A program made the translations under genes and the position numbers. From positions 1 to 50,230 of the forward strand of contig CACLGW010000007.1 of assembly GCA_902606525.1 (NCBI GenBank): 50,230 nucleotides of DNA, read 5' to 3'. Below are positions 1-7,615 of the stretch, in pieces (position 1 is the first letter of the stretch; the number at the start of each line of letters is the position of its first letter). This stretch comes from an uncultured Bacteroidota bacterium (GTDB taxonomy: Bacteria > Bacteroidota > Bacteroidia > Flavobacteriales > Flavobacteriaceae). Under the pieces are notes generated by a model. It was given only the letters and a program-made list of their open reading frames with translations. It was not told the origin of the DNA and did no database searches.

Positions 1-152
1 CAGATGCATATGCTACAGCATTAATGGTTATGCCATTTGAAGATAGTAAGGCTTTAATTGAAGACGAAGATGATCTAGAAGCCTATTGGATTATAGAAAC
101 CAAGGATGGAGGGATAAAGGAAGTCTTTTCATCGGGCTTTTCTTCACAATAA
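1..152 (+). CDS. apbE: FAD:protein FMN transferase, C-terminal fragment
   Basis: Only the last 49 codons lie in the window; the frame is open from base 3 and ends at TAA 150-152. The visible part begins with DAYATALMVM and continues through an acidic stretch to LEAYWIIETKDGGIKE. This matches the C-terminal end of ApbE, where the (A)DAYATA segment contributes to the Mg/FAD site. ApbE transfers FMN from FAD to Thr residues of proteins such as NqrB/NqrC outside the cytoplasmic membrane. The identification rests on this short motif and on the C-terminal length, so the family is likely but the N-terminal lipobox and substrate cannot be judged. The next gene is convergent and its stop lies only 7 bp away, with no terminator hairpin between them. 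Confidence 0.75.
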   Translation, partial: DAYATALMVMPFEDSKALIEDEDDLEAYWIIETKDGGIKEVFSSGFSSQ

Positions 153-159
153 AAGTCCA

Positions 160-912
160 TTAATTTTTTTTTGCCACAGGAATCATTTCCTCTTGAAGAC
201 AATACTTTTTAATTTCAACTTTTTTTAATTTAGACATAAAAGGAATTCCTTTAGACTTAAAACCTACTTGATCCAAGAAACCGTAAAAGTCCTTTCCATA
301 AACTCTAACATGATCGTATTGACCAAAAACACGACTTCTTTCATTAGGCCTGGTAATTGAGTAATCTTCATAAGTCTTTTCTCTTTTTATATCCATTGGA
401 ACCTGTGCAATCAAAGTTCCTCCTTTTTTTAATACTCTATACAACTCACTCATAGCTTTGATATGGTCTTGAATATGTTCCAATACATGATTACAAATAA
501 TTAGATTAAAAGAATTTTCTTTAAATGGAAGTTTACAAATATCTACTTTGATGTCGGCCAAAGGTGAGTTAAGATCTGCTGTTGTATATTTCCAATGATT
601 AAATTTTTTAAATTTTTTATATAAAACTTGTTCAGGAGCTATATGTAATACCTTAAGTGACTGTTTTAAAAAGCTTGTTTCCCTTTCTAAATAAAGCCAT
701 AGCAATCTATGCCTTTCAAGTGAAAGTGTTCCTGGGCAAAGAGCATTTTTCCGAAATTTTTGATAGCCATAGGGGAGAAATTTTCTATATGAACTTCCAT
801 CAATTGGATCCACGAACTGAGTTCCCTTAAAATACAATTTGATAAGGGGTCTAAACCAGATACTTAGTTTAATTAAAAAAGGTCTTGGAAATAGACTTAG
901 CAATAATCTCAT
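160..912 (-). CDS. Class I SAM-dependent methyltransferase
   Basis: A 250-residue protein with a Methyltransf_11-type core in its middle third. LHIAPEQ is the motif I strand-loop, DICKLPFKENSFNLIICNHVLEHI is the motif II/III region with the usual HVLEH, and YRVLKKGGTLIAQVP is the post-motif strand. Motif I lacks the common GxGxG, having HIAPE instead, as in some sugar- or lipid-linked methyltransferases. The first 45 residues are basic and hydrophobic (RPFLIKLSIWFRPLIKLYF) and could associate with the membrane. The start overlaps the stop of map by 4 bp (ATGA), so the two are probably co-translated. Substrate unknown. Confidence 0.75.
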   Translation of the reverse strand: MRLLLSLFPRPFLIKLSIWFRPLIKLYFKGTQFVDPIDGSSYRKFLPYGYQKFRKNALCPGTLSLERHRLLWLYLERETSFLKQSLKVLHIAPEQVLYKKFKKFNHWKYTTADLNSPLADIKVDICKLPFKENSFNLIICNHVLEHIQDHIKAMSELYRVLKKGGTLIAQVPMDIKREKTYEDYSITRPNERSRVFGQYDHVRVYGKDFYGFLDQVGFKSKGIPFMSKLKKVEIKKYCLQEEMIPVAKKN

Positions 913-1733
913 AATACTAATGGATTTTTTCTCAATCCTTCTTCTTCATCGCTAGTTATACCTTGACTAGCATAAATATACTTGAAGCTGGAGAGTAATT
1001 CAGGTTTTCCGTCAACTAAAGCTACATTGTGTTCATAGTGGGCACTTATTTTTCCGTCAGCTGTCAAAATGGTCCACCCATCTTTAAGTTGATTAATTCT
1101 ATGGGTTCCTTGATTAATCATTGGTTCTATAGCTAGGACCATACCATTTAAAAACTTTTTTCCTGTTCCTCTTCTGCCGTAATTTGGTACTTCAGGTCCT
1201 TCATGCATAATTGTACCTAACCCGTGACCGACCAACTCACGAACTACACCATAACCCTCCTTTTCACAGAAACTTTGAATTTTATACCCTAAATCACCAA
1301 TTCGATTTCCTTCCTTAAAAGTTCGAATTCCTTCATATAGTGACGCTTTAGTAATCCGGAGTAATTTTTCAACTTTAGAATCAATATTACCTACAGCAAA
1401 TGTGTAGGCATGATCCCCATAGAACCCATTTTTTAGTGCACCACAATCAATGGAGATAATGTCTCCTTCTTCTAAAGGAGTATTGTTTGGAATACCATGC
1501 ACAACATGTGAGTTTGGACTCACACATAGTGTGTTAGGGAAATCATATAATCCTAAAAATCCAGGTTCAGCACCATAATCTCGGATATGAGCTTCAGCAA
1601 TTTTATCCAGTTTTAGAGAAGTAATACCTGGTTTGATTTCCGAAGCTAGTATACCTAGTGTTTTTGAAACTATCAGTGCACTTTCACGGATCAATTCAAT
1701 TTCCTCAAGGGATTTTAAAACTATTGCACCCAT
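909..1733 (-). CDS. map: Methionine aminopeptidase type I
   Basis: Removes the initiator Met from nascent proteins. At 274 residues it has the length of bacterial type I MetAP. The five metal ligands of the pita-bread fold can all be placed: Asp in SIDCGA, Asp in YGDHAYTF, His in GHGLGTIMHEGP, Glu in AIEPM and Glu in HYEHNVAL. The substrate-binding His lies in VVHGIPN. The ATG at 1733 gives the usual short N-terminus (MGAIVLKSLEEIELIRES). It lies downstream of gpmI on the same strand (52 bp gap) and overlaps the methyltransferase by 4 bp. The C-terminal tail after VDGKPELL is about 25 residues longer than in the E. coli enzyme. Confidence 0.95.
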   Translation of the reverse strand: MGAIVLKSLEEIELIRESALIVSKTLGILASEIKPGITSLKLDKIAEAHIRDYGAEPGFLGLYDFPNTLCVSPNSHVVHGIPNNTPLEEGDIISIDCGALKNGFYGDHAYTFAVGNIDSKVEKLLRITKASLYEGIRTFKEGNRIGDLGYKIQSFCEKEGYGVVRELVGHGLGTIMHEGPEVPNYGRRGTGKKFLNGMVLAIEPMINQGTHRINQLKDGWTILTADGKISAHYEHNVALVDGKPELLSSFKYIYASQGITSDEEEGLRKNPLVL

Positions 1734-1785
1734 TTTAAAAGTTCACATGTGAGTCGTTCTACGATTAATTTTTCAAGAGATTTCA

Positions 1786-3309
1786 TTATTTTATCAGTAA
1801 AGAATTGTTAATCATTAATTTAGGAGGGTCAATCCCTATTAAATCTAGAATGGTTGGAGCAACATCTCCGAGTACTCCTTGTTTTACTTTTTTCTTTTCT
1901 TTATCTACCAGGATAATAGGAACTGGATTTGTAGTATGTGCTGTATTTGGGCTACCGTCAGGATTTATCATGGTTTCACAATTTCCATGATCAGCAATTA
2001 AAATCACAGCATATTCATTTTCTAAAGCTACTTTTACCACATCAGCCGTACATTGATCTACAACTTCACAGGCACGAATGGCAGCACTTAAATTGCCAGT
2101 GTGTCCTACCATATCTGGATTAGCAAAGTTCAAACAAATAAAATCTGGCAAGCTAGTTTCAATCTTTTTGATAATTGAATCACGAATTTCATATGCACCC
2201 ATTTCTGGCTTTAAATCGTAAGTAGCTACTTTAGGTGACGGGCATAGAATGCGTTCCTCTCCATCAAAAGGCTCCTCTCTTCCTCCATTAAAAAAAAAGG
2301 TTACATGAGGGTATTTTTCAGTTTCAGCAATTCGAACTTGAGTTTTACCTGCTTTTGACAAGACATATCCTAGGGTATCTCTTAAATTATCTTTATTAAA
2401 AATTACCTCAATATTTTTAAAGGACTGATCATAATTAGTTAAAGTTAAATATTTAAGTTTTAGAGGTTCCATATTGTACTTAGGGAATGCTTTTTGGGAA
2501 AGAACTTTAGTAAGCTCTCTTCCCCGATCAGTCCTAAAGTTTAAAAATAACACAACATCACCATTTTTAATTGTTGTAATTGATTTACCCTCAGAATTTG
2601 GTTTAAATAAGGGCTTAATGAATTCATCTGTTATACCTTCATCGTAACTTGATATTAAACTTTTTTTAAAATCATTTGTGGCTTTTCCTTTTCCATGGAC
2701 TAAAAGATCATAAGCATGTTTGATTCGCTCCCATCTCTCATCTCTGTCCATCGCATAATATCGACCAATAAGACTAGCGAGCTCTCCACCGGTTTTAGTC
2801 ATTTTATTTTCAATTCGTTCAATATATCTGATACCAGATTTTGGATCTACATCACGTCCGTCTGAAAAGGCATGCAAATAAACCTTATTAAGTTTATATT
2901 CCTTAATTAGTTCCAACACACTTTCTAAATGACTTATATGCGAATGAACTCCACCATCGGATAGTAATCCCAAAAGGTGAACTCTTTTTTTATTTTTTTT
3001 GGCATATTCTAAACTATTTGTCAATACTACTTCGTCACGAAAAGAATCATTTGAAACGGCTAAATTAATTTTATTTAAATCTTGGTATACGACTCTTCCA
3101 GCACCCAGATTCATATGTCCTACTTCACTATTTCCCATTTGACCTTTTGGAAGACCTACATGTTCACCATCTGTTCTTAATATATTATGGGCATAATTTT
3201 CATAGAGTGAATCTATGTAGGGTGTTTGAGCTTTTTCAATAGCTGAAACATCTGAATTTGTAGAATTTCCCCATCCATCCAAAATCATCAACAGTGTTTT
3301 TTGGCTCAT
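1786..3309 (-). CDS. gpmI: 2,3-bisphosphoglycerate-independent phosphoglycerate mutase
   Basis: Interconverts 3- and 2-phosphoglycerate in glycolysis through a phosphoserine intermediate, using Mn. At 507 residues it has family length. The N-terminal metal Asp is in LMILDGWG, and the catalytic Ser lies in MGNSEVGHMNLGAGR (about residue 60). The inserted phosphotransferase region has HAFSDGRDVDP and GRYYAMDRDERWER. The C-terminal alkaline-phosphatase-like metal site has NFANPDMVGHTG, ADHGNCE and AHTTNPVP. It is transcribed away from rsgA, and a TATCTTTA -7-like element sits 15 bp before the ATG. It is probably the first gene of a gpmI-map-methyltransferase unit. Confidence 0.97.
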   Translation of the reverse strand: MSQKTLLMILDGWGNSTNSDVSAIEKAQTPYIDSLYENYAHNILRTDGEHVGLPKGQMGNSEVGHMNLGAGRVVYQDLNKINLAVSNDSFRDEVVLTNSLEYAKKNKKRVHLLGLLSDGGVHSHISHLESVLELIKEYKLNKVYLHAFSDGRDVDPKSGIRYIERIENKMTKTGGELASLIGRYYAMDRDERWERIKHAYDLLVHGKGKATNDFKKSLISSYDEGITDEFIKPLFKPNSEGKSITTIKNGDVVLFLNFRTDRGRELTKVLSQKAFPKYNMEPLKLKYLTLTNYDQSFKNIEVIFNKDNLRDTLGYVLSKAGKTQVRIAETEKYPHVTFFFNGGREEPFDGEERILCPSPKVATYDLKPEMGAYEIRDSIIKKIETSLPDFICLNFANPDMVGHTGNLSAAIRACEVVDQCTADVVKVALENEYAVILIADHGNCETMINPDGSPNTAHTTNPVPIILVDKEKKKVKQGVLGDVAPTILDLIGIDPPKLMINNSLLIK

Positions 3310-3324
3310 AAGTAAAAGTTTTTG

Positions 3325-3332
3325 TAAAGATA
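3325..3332 (-). promoter_or_regulatory. Putative -7 element of gpmI (TATCTTTA)
   Basis: Read on the minus strand, TATCTTTA lies 15 nt before the gpmI ATG. It fits the Bacteroidota -7 consensus TAnnTTTG except for the last base. No convincing TTG -33 box is seen at 17-23 bp. The same element at nearly the same distance is found before three other genes in the window. Confidence 0.35.
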
Positions 3333-3400
3333 CAAATTAGTCTTCTCTGGGAGGAATCAGTTTGGCTGAAAAAAAAGCTGTTTCTTTGTAAATAAAACTA

Positions 3401-4330
3401 TTGAAAAAAGGTACTGTTTATAGGTCTACAGGTAGCTGGTATTCTGTAGAGTCAGGTGGAATTTTTTATTCATGCAGGATAAAAGGAAGACTCAGACTTC
3501 AAGGCATCACGAGCACTAATCCTATTGCAGTAGGAGATCATGTTTTTTTTGAGATAGATAAAAAGGCTGAAAAACCTGAGGGAAGTATCATTAAAATCGA
3601 AAAGCGTCAAAACTATATTATCCGAAAGTCAGTAAATCTTTCAAAGCAAACTCATATTATTGCTTCTAATATCGATCAAATATTTCTGATTGTAACACTA
3701 AATAATCCTCCTACTCTACCTGCTTTTATTGATCGATTTTTAGTTACTGCAGAGGCTTATCATATAAACGCTGTTCTACTATTCAATAAAATTGATACCT
3801 ACTCAGATTCTGATAAAAAAACTTTACGTAAGCTAGAAAAAGTTTACGAGGATATAGGATATAAAACCTTTGAAATATCTGCAAAAGATGGCATAAATAT
3901 CGATCAGATTAAGGATTTGATGCGAAATAAAGTAGTTATGTTTTCTGGTCACAGCGGTGCAGGTAAATCAACCTTAGTTAATTCTATATCCCCAAACTTA
4001 AATTTAAAAACGTCAGCTATTTCAAATCATCATCGACTAGGTATTCACACTACTACTTATGCAGAAATGTTTGCCTTAACAGAAGGTATTAGAATAATTG
4101 ACACCCCTGGTATAAAAGGATTTGGTGTAGTTGATATGTCACCTACTGAAATTGGAAACTATTTTCCTGAGTTTCTTTTTAGAAAATCAGAATGTAAATT
4201 CAATAATTGTTTACATCAAAAAGAACCTGAGTGTGCAATAGTCTCTGCAGTTAATAGCGGGGAAATTGCTTTTAGTAGATATCAGAGTTATATTCAAATG
4301 ATATCTGAAGATAATCTTCAAAGAAATTGA
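3401..4330 (+). CDS. rsgA: Small ribosomal subunit biogenesis GTPase RsgA
   Basis: A circularly permuted GTPase that checks late 30S maturation. In order: an OB-fold N-terminal domain; the permuted G motifs with G4 (FNKID, about residue 128), then G1 GHSGAGKST at 183-191, G2 (HTTTYAE) and G3 DTPG; and a C-terminal zinc knuckle with Cys-Cys-His-Cys in ECKFNNCLHQKEPECA. The 309-residue length is normal. The reading frame begins with TTG at 3401 (read as Met, then KKGTVYRSTG); no ATG lies near, and the OB fold starts at once, so TTG is probably the true start. A TTTCTTTG box, one base off the -7 consensus, lies 12 nt upstream. dtd follows after 1 bp. Confidence 0.93.
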   Translation: MKKGTVYRSTGSWYSVESGGIFYSCRIKGRLRLQGITSTNPIAVGDHVFFEIDKKAEKPEGSIIKIEKRQNYIIRKSVNLSKQTHIIASNIDQIFLIVTLNNPPTLPAFIDRFLVTAEAYHINAVLLFNKIDTYSDSDKKTLRKLEKVYEDIGYKTFEISAKDGINIDQIKDLMRNKVVMFSGHSGAGKSTLVNSISPNLNLKTSAISNHHRLGIHTTTYAEMFALTEGIRIIDTPGIKGFGVVDMSPTEIGNYFPEFLFRKSECKFNNCLHQKEPECAIVSAVNSGEIAFSRYQSYIQMISEDNLQRN

Positions 4331-4331
4331 T

Positions 4332-4781
4332 ATGAGAGTAGTAATTCAAAGGGTAAAACACGCATCAGTCTTAATTGATAAAAATGAAAAAAGATCTTCT
4401 GGGCTAGGACTTTTGATTTTATTAGGTATAGAACAAAACGATAATGAAAATGATGTACACTGGCTAGTAAATAAAGTTCTTAATTTGAGAATTTTTGGAG
4501 ATCAAATGGGGATGATGAATAAATCACTTTTAGATGTTCAAGGAGACTTAATGGTGATCAGTCAGTTTACGCTTATGGCAGAGACCAAAAAAGGTAACAG
4601 ACCTTCTTATATTCGAGCTGCAAAGCATGAACATGCTATTCCACTATATGATTTATTTATCGAAGCTTCACAATTAAAACTTTCAACACCTGTAATAACT
4701 GGAAGTTTTGGTTCTGATATGGAAATAAATTTAGTCAACGATGGTCCGGTGACAATTTGGATTGATTCAAAAAATAAATAA
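4332..4781 (+). CDS. dtd: D-aminoacyl-tRNA deacylase
   Basis: Hydrolyses D-aminoacyl- and Gly-mischarged tRNA, recycling the tRNA. The 149-residue length matches Dtd. Both active-site motifs are present: SQFTLMA (about residue 77) and the Gly-cisPro motif in NDGPVTIWID near the C-terminus. The N-terminal MRVVIQRVKHASV is the family's conserved first strand. Its ATG lies 1 bp after the rsgA stop, so the two are surely one transcript. It converges on murB with 6 bp between stop codons and no obvious hairpin. Confidence 0.96.
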   Translation: MRVVIQRVKHASVLIDKNEKRSSGLGLLILLGIEQNDNENDVHWLVNKVLNLRIFGDQMGMMNKSLLDVQGDLMVISQFTLMAETKKGNRPSYIRAAKHEHAIPLYDLFIEASQLKLSTPVITGSFGSDMEINLVNDGPVTIWIDSKNK

Positions 4782-4787
4782 TAGAGA

Positions 4788-5789
4788 CTACATTAGGGTT
4801 ACCTCAATTTCAAGTTTAATCATAAAAACTTTTAGGACTTGGGCTTGAATTTTGCTTGCCAGTTCTAAAACCTCTTTCCCTTCAGCCTGCCCATAATTTA
4901 TTAGAACTAAGGCTTGTTTTTTATGAACTCCAACATTTCCATATCGCTTTCCTTTAAACCCTAATTTTTCAATTAACCATCCTGCAGGAACTTTCACTTT
5001 ATTTTTTTTATCAGGGTAATGAGGTATTTCTGGAAAGGTTCTTAGAAGTTTTTCAAAATGTTGAATAGTAATCACGGGATTTTTAAAAAAGCTTCCACAA
5101 TTTCCAATTTCTTTTGGATCAGGAAGTTTGGATTTTCTTATTGAAATTATTGCTTTTGCAATATTTTGAATATTTAAAGGCCTCTTCTTTATCTCATTTT
5201 GAATTGATCCATAGCTTGTTTGAGTTTGGTGTGGTTTTTTTTGAAGTCTTAGATTAACGCTGGTAATAATTATTTTTTCTTTTAGGAGGTTTTTAAAAAT
5301 AGAAGTACGATAACCAAACTCACAAGCTTCCTTATCGAAAGTTTTAAAAGATGAACTTTCAAGGTCTAAGACTTTACAGCTATGAAAAACTGATTTCAAT
5401 TCAACTCCATAAGCACCAATATTTTGAATTGGAGCAGCTCCAACACTTCCTGGAATCAAAGCAAGATTTTCTATACCACCGTAATCTCTTTCAAGAGCCC
5501 ATAAAACGAATTCATGCCAGTTTTCACCAGCTTGAACTTCAACTATTATTTCATTTTCACTTTCACTTAAAACTCTGATACCTTTATTCTGCATTAATAT
5601 TGTAAGCCCATAAAAGTCTTTTGTAAGAAGAATATTACTACCTCCTCCCAAAATTCGAAAGGAGTGGTTTTTAATCAAATCTAAAATTTCAAGTAAGTCT
5701 TTCTTAGATTTAATAGATATAAAAGATTTCGTTTTAACATCAATCCCAAATGTGTTATAGTTTTTTAATGAAATATTTTGTTTCATCAT
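4788..5789 (-). CDS. murB: UDP-N-acetylenolpyruvoylglucosamine reductase
   Basis: NADPH- and FAD-dependent second step of UDP-MurNAc synthesis for peptidoglycan. The 333-residue length and the YGYRTSIFK segment (FGYRTSIFKN) indicate the type I form. FAD-binding motifs are ILGGGSNILLT and NLALIPGSVGAAPIQNIGAYG. The catalytic Ser lies in NCGSFFKNPV, and the late conserved PAGWLIEKLGFKG is present. It begins with MMKQNISLKNYNTFGID, where NTFG is a family hallmark. The start overlaps the upstream aminotransferase stop by 4 bp (ATGA). Confidence 0.96.
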   Translation of the reverse strand: MMKQNISLKNYNTFGIDVKTKSFISIKSKKDLLEILDLIKNHSFRILGGGSNILLTKDFYGLTILMQNKGIRVLSESENEIIVEVQAGENWHEFVLWALERDYGGIENLALIPGSVGAAPIQNIGAYGVELKSVFHSCKVLDLESSSFKTFDKEACEFGYRTSIFKNLLKEKIIITSVNLRLQKKPHQTQTSYGSIQNEIKKRPLNIQNIAKAIISIRKSKLPDPKEIGNCGSFFKNPVITIQHFEKLLRTFPEIPHYPDKKNKVKVPAGWLIEKLGFKGKRYGNVGVHKKQALVLINYGQAEGKEVLELASKIQAQVLKVFMIKLEIEVTLM

Positions 5790-6997
5790 GCTTTAGCTTC
5801 AGAATAAATATTTTTATATAGCTTTAAACCCTTTTCTAAAATTATTGAAGCTTGAACAAGCTTTTCACTATCAAGAACAAAAGCAATTCTTACTTCATTT
5901 TGACCTGCACCAGGAGTGGAATAAAAACCAGTAGCAGGCGCTAACATTACTGTTCTTTTTTTGTGATGAAAAGAAGTCAACAGAAATTTAGAGAAGTCTT
6001 CGGCACTATCTACAGGAAGTCTTACTATACAATAAAATGCCCCCATTGGATGAGATACCTCCACTTCAGGAATTTTTTCCAAGGATTTTATTAGAATATC
6101 TCTTCTTTTTTGGTATTCTGCTACCACACTATTAAGATAGCTTTCAGGTGCATCTAAAGCAGCTTCACTCGCCATTAAAGCATAAGTTGGTGGTGACAAA
6201 CGAAGGTGAGCAAATTTTAGAATATTACCTATAAGCTCTTTATTTTTTGAAACAATATTTCCAACTCTTGCTCCACACAGACTGTAGCGTTTGGATACTG
6301 AATCAATCATTACCGTGTGTTCAGATCCTTTGGAGTATTGAAGTACAGAATAATGTTTTTTGTTTCCATGAATAAACTCACGATATACCTCATCAACAAT
6401 TAAAAAAATATTATGCTTAATAGCCAATTCACATAATGTATTTATTTCATCTCTACTATAAACATATCCTGTAGGATTACTTGGATTACAAAGTAATATC
6501 GCTTTTGTTTTATCAGTGATTTTATTATTAATGTTTTCTAGGGCAGGTAATTGAAATCGTGAATTAAATTCCGAAATAACTGGTATTACTTTAACACTTG
6601 CAGCACTAGCAAAACCATTATAATTTGCATAAAAAGGTTCTGGAATAATGATTTCATCTTCAGCATCACAAATAGCGTTTAGCGCAAAGGTCAATGCCTC
6701 ACTTGCACCTGTAGTAATAAGAATATCATTTGGACTAACTATTATGTTATTCTTTTCATAGTAATTAGATAACTTTTTCCGATAAGATATTTCTCCTTGT
6801 GATGAGCCATAGGGAAGTAGCTTTAAAGAGGCATTTTTTACTGCAGCTATCGCTTCCTTTGGTGCTTCAATATCAGGTTGGCCAATATTTAAATGTAAAA
6901 CTTGAATACCCTTCAATTTTGCTTCATCAGAATACGTAACTAACTTACGAATGGGGGAGGTTGGAAGTTTGATCCCTTTTTTGGATAATTTTGGCAT
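5786..6997 (-). CDS. PLP-dependent class I/II aminotransferase (aspartate aminotransferase-like)
   Basis: A fold-type I aminotransferase of 403 residues. The PLP lysine lies in DSVSKRYSLCGARVG. The PLP-phosphate and ring contacts are in TTGASEALTFAL (about residues 100-112), LCNPSNPTGYVYS and IIVDEVYREFI, and the carboxylate-binding Arg is in EVRIAFVL near the C-terminus. These features match the aspartate/aromatic aminotransferase branch (AAT_like), but the natural donor and acceptor cannot be read from sequence. The ATG at 6997 gives MPKLSKKGIKLPTSPIRKL, the usual start of this group in flavobacteria. A 125-bp gap separates it from the DUF1573 gene, and no terminator is visible there. Confidence 0.88.
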   Translation of the reverse strand: MPKLSKKGIKLPTSPIRKLVTYSDEAKLKGIQVLHLNIGQPDIEAPKEAIAAVKNASLKLLPYGSSQGEISYRKKLSNYYEKNNIIVSPNDILITTGASEALTFALNAICDAEDEIIIPEPFYANYNGFASAASVKVIPVISEFNSRFQLPALENINNKITDKTKAILLCNPSNPTGYVYSRDEINTLCELAIKHNIFLIVDEVYREFIHGNKKHYSVLQYSKGSEHTVMIDSVSKRYSLCGARVGNIVSKNKELIGNILKFAHLRLSPPTYALMASEAALDAPESYLNSVVAEYQKRRDILIKSLEKIPEVEVSHPMGAFYCIVRLPVDSAEDFSKFLLTSFHHKKRTVMLAPATGFYSTPGAGQNEVRIAFVLDSEKLVQASIILEKGLKLYKNIYSEAKA

Positions 6998-7122
6998 GGT
7001 TCAAATAAAAAACAAAAATGCTAAAAATTCAATTGAAACACAATGATAAATAAGCTTAATGTAAAATATCATTTAATGTCTTTTGATAATTTCTAAGGTA
7101 TAATTAGAAAACTACTTTTTCA

Positions 7123-7506
7123 TTATTTTTTTGAAAGAACAGTTCCTTTTATTTTTAGAGCAGAAATAGGATTTTTCTCAATATTTGTAGTCACTGTTAT
7201 TGTCTTTCTAAAAGGGCCCTCGCGTTTTGTATCGTATTGAACTACAATTTCACTTTTCTCCCCTGGAGCTATCGGTCCAGCTGGCTTTTTAGGAATTGTG
7301 CATCCGCAACTAGATTGAACATTTTTAATGATTAAATCTTGATCTCCTATATTTTTAAAACCGAAGGTTCGCATACCATTACCGTTATTTTCAATTATGC
7401 CAAAATCTATTAAGGTTGTTTCAAAGCTTATTAGAGGACCAATTTCCTGAGCTTTTGTATATATACTTAAAACTAGACAAAATGCAAAAAAGATATTTTT
7501 TATCAT
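7123..7506 (-). CDS. DUF1573 exported protein
   Basis: A 127-residue protein with an N-terminal signal peptide (MIKNIFFAFCLVLSIYTKAQ, cleavage probably after KA or at AQ). It is followed by one Ig-like DUF1573 domain: FETTLIDFGIIENNG, the FGFKNIGDQDLIIKNVQSS segment with SSCGCTIPK, and an APGEKSEIVVQYDTK strand. The SSCGCT cysteine pair is the family's hallmark. The domain resembles ASH/MSP beta-sandwiches and is common in Bacteroidota as exported or surface proteins; no function is established here. It is divergent from valS across 109 bp. Confidence 0.85.
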   Translation of the reverse strand: MIKNIFFAFCLVLSIYTKAQEIGPLISFETTLIDFGIIENNGNGMRTFGFKNIGDQDLIIKNVQSSCGCTIPKKPAGPIAPGEKSEIVVQYDTKREGPFRKTITVTTNIEKNPISALKIKGTVLSKK

Positions 7507-7615
7507 AAAACAGTTTCTTCATTAAAAGTAATATTTTTTAAATAAACAGCGTTCATTTTTATTATAGACTAAGTGTTCTTACTTTTATATCAGATAATTA
7601 TTTGAAAAAAAATCT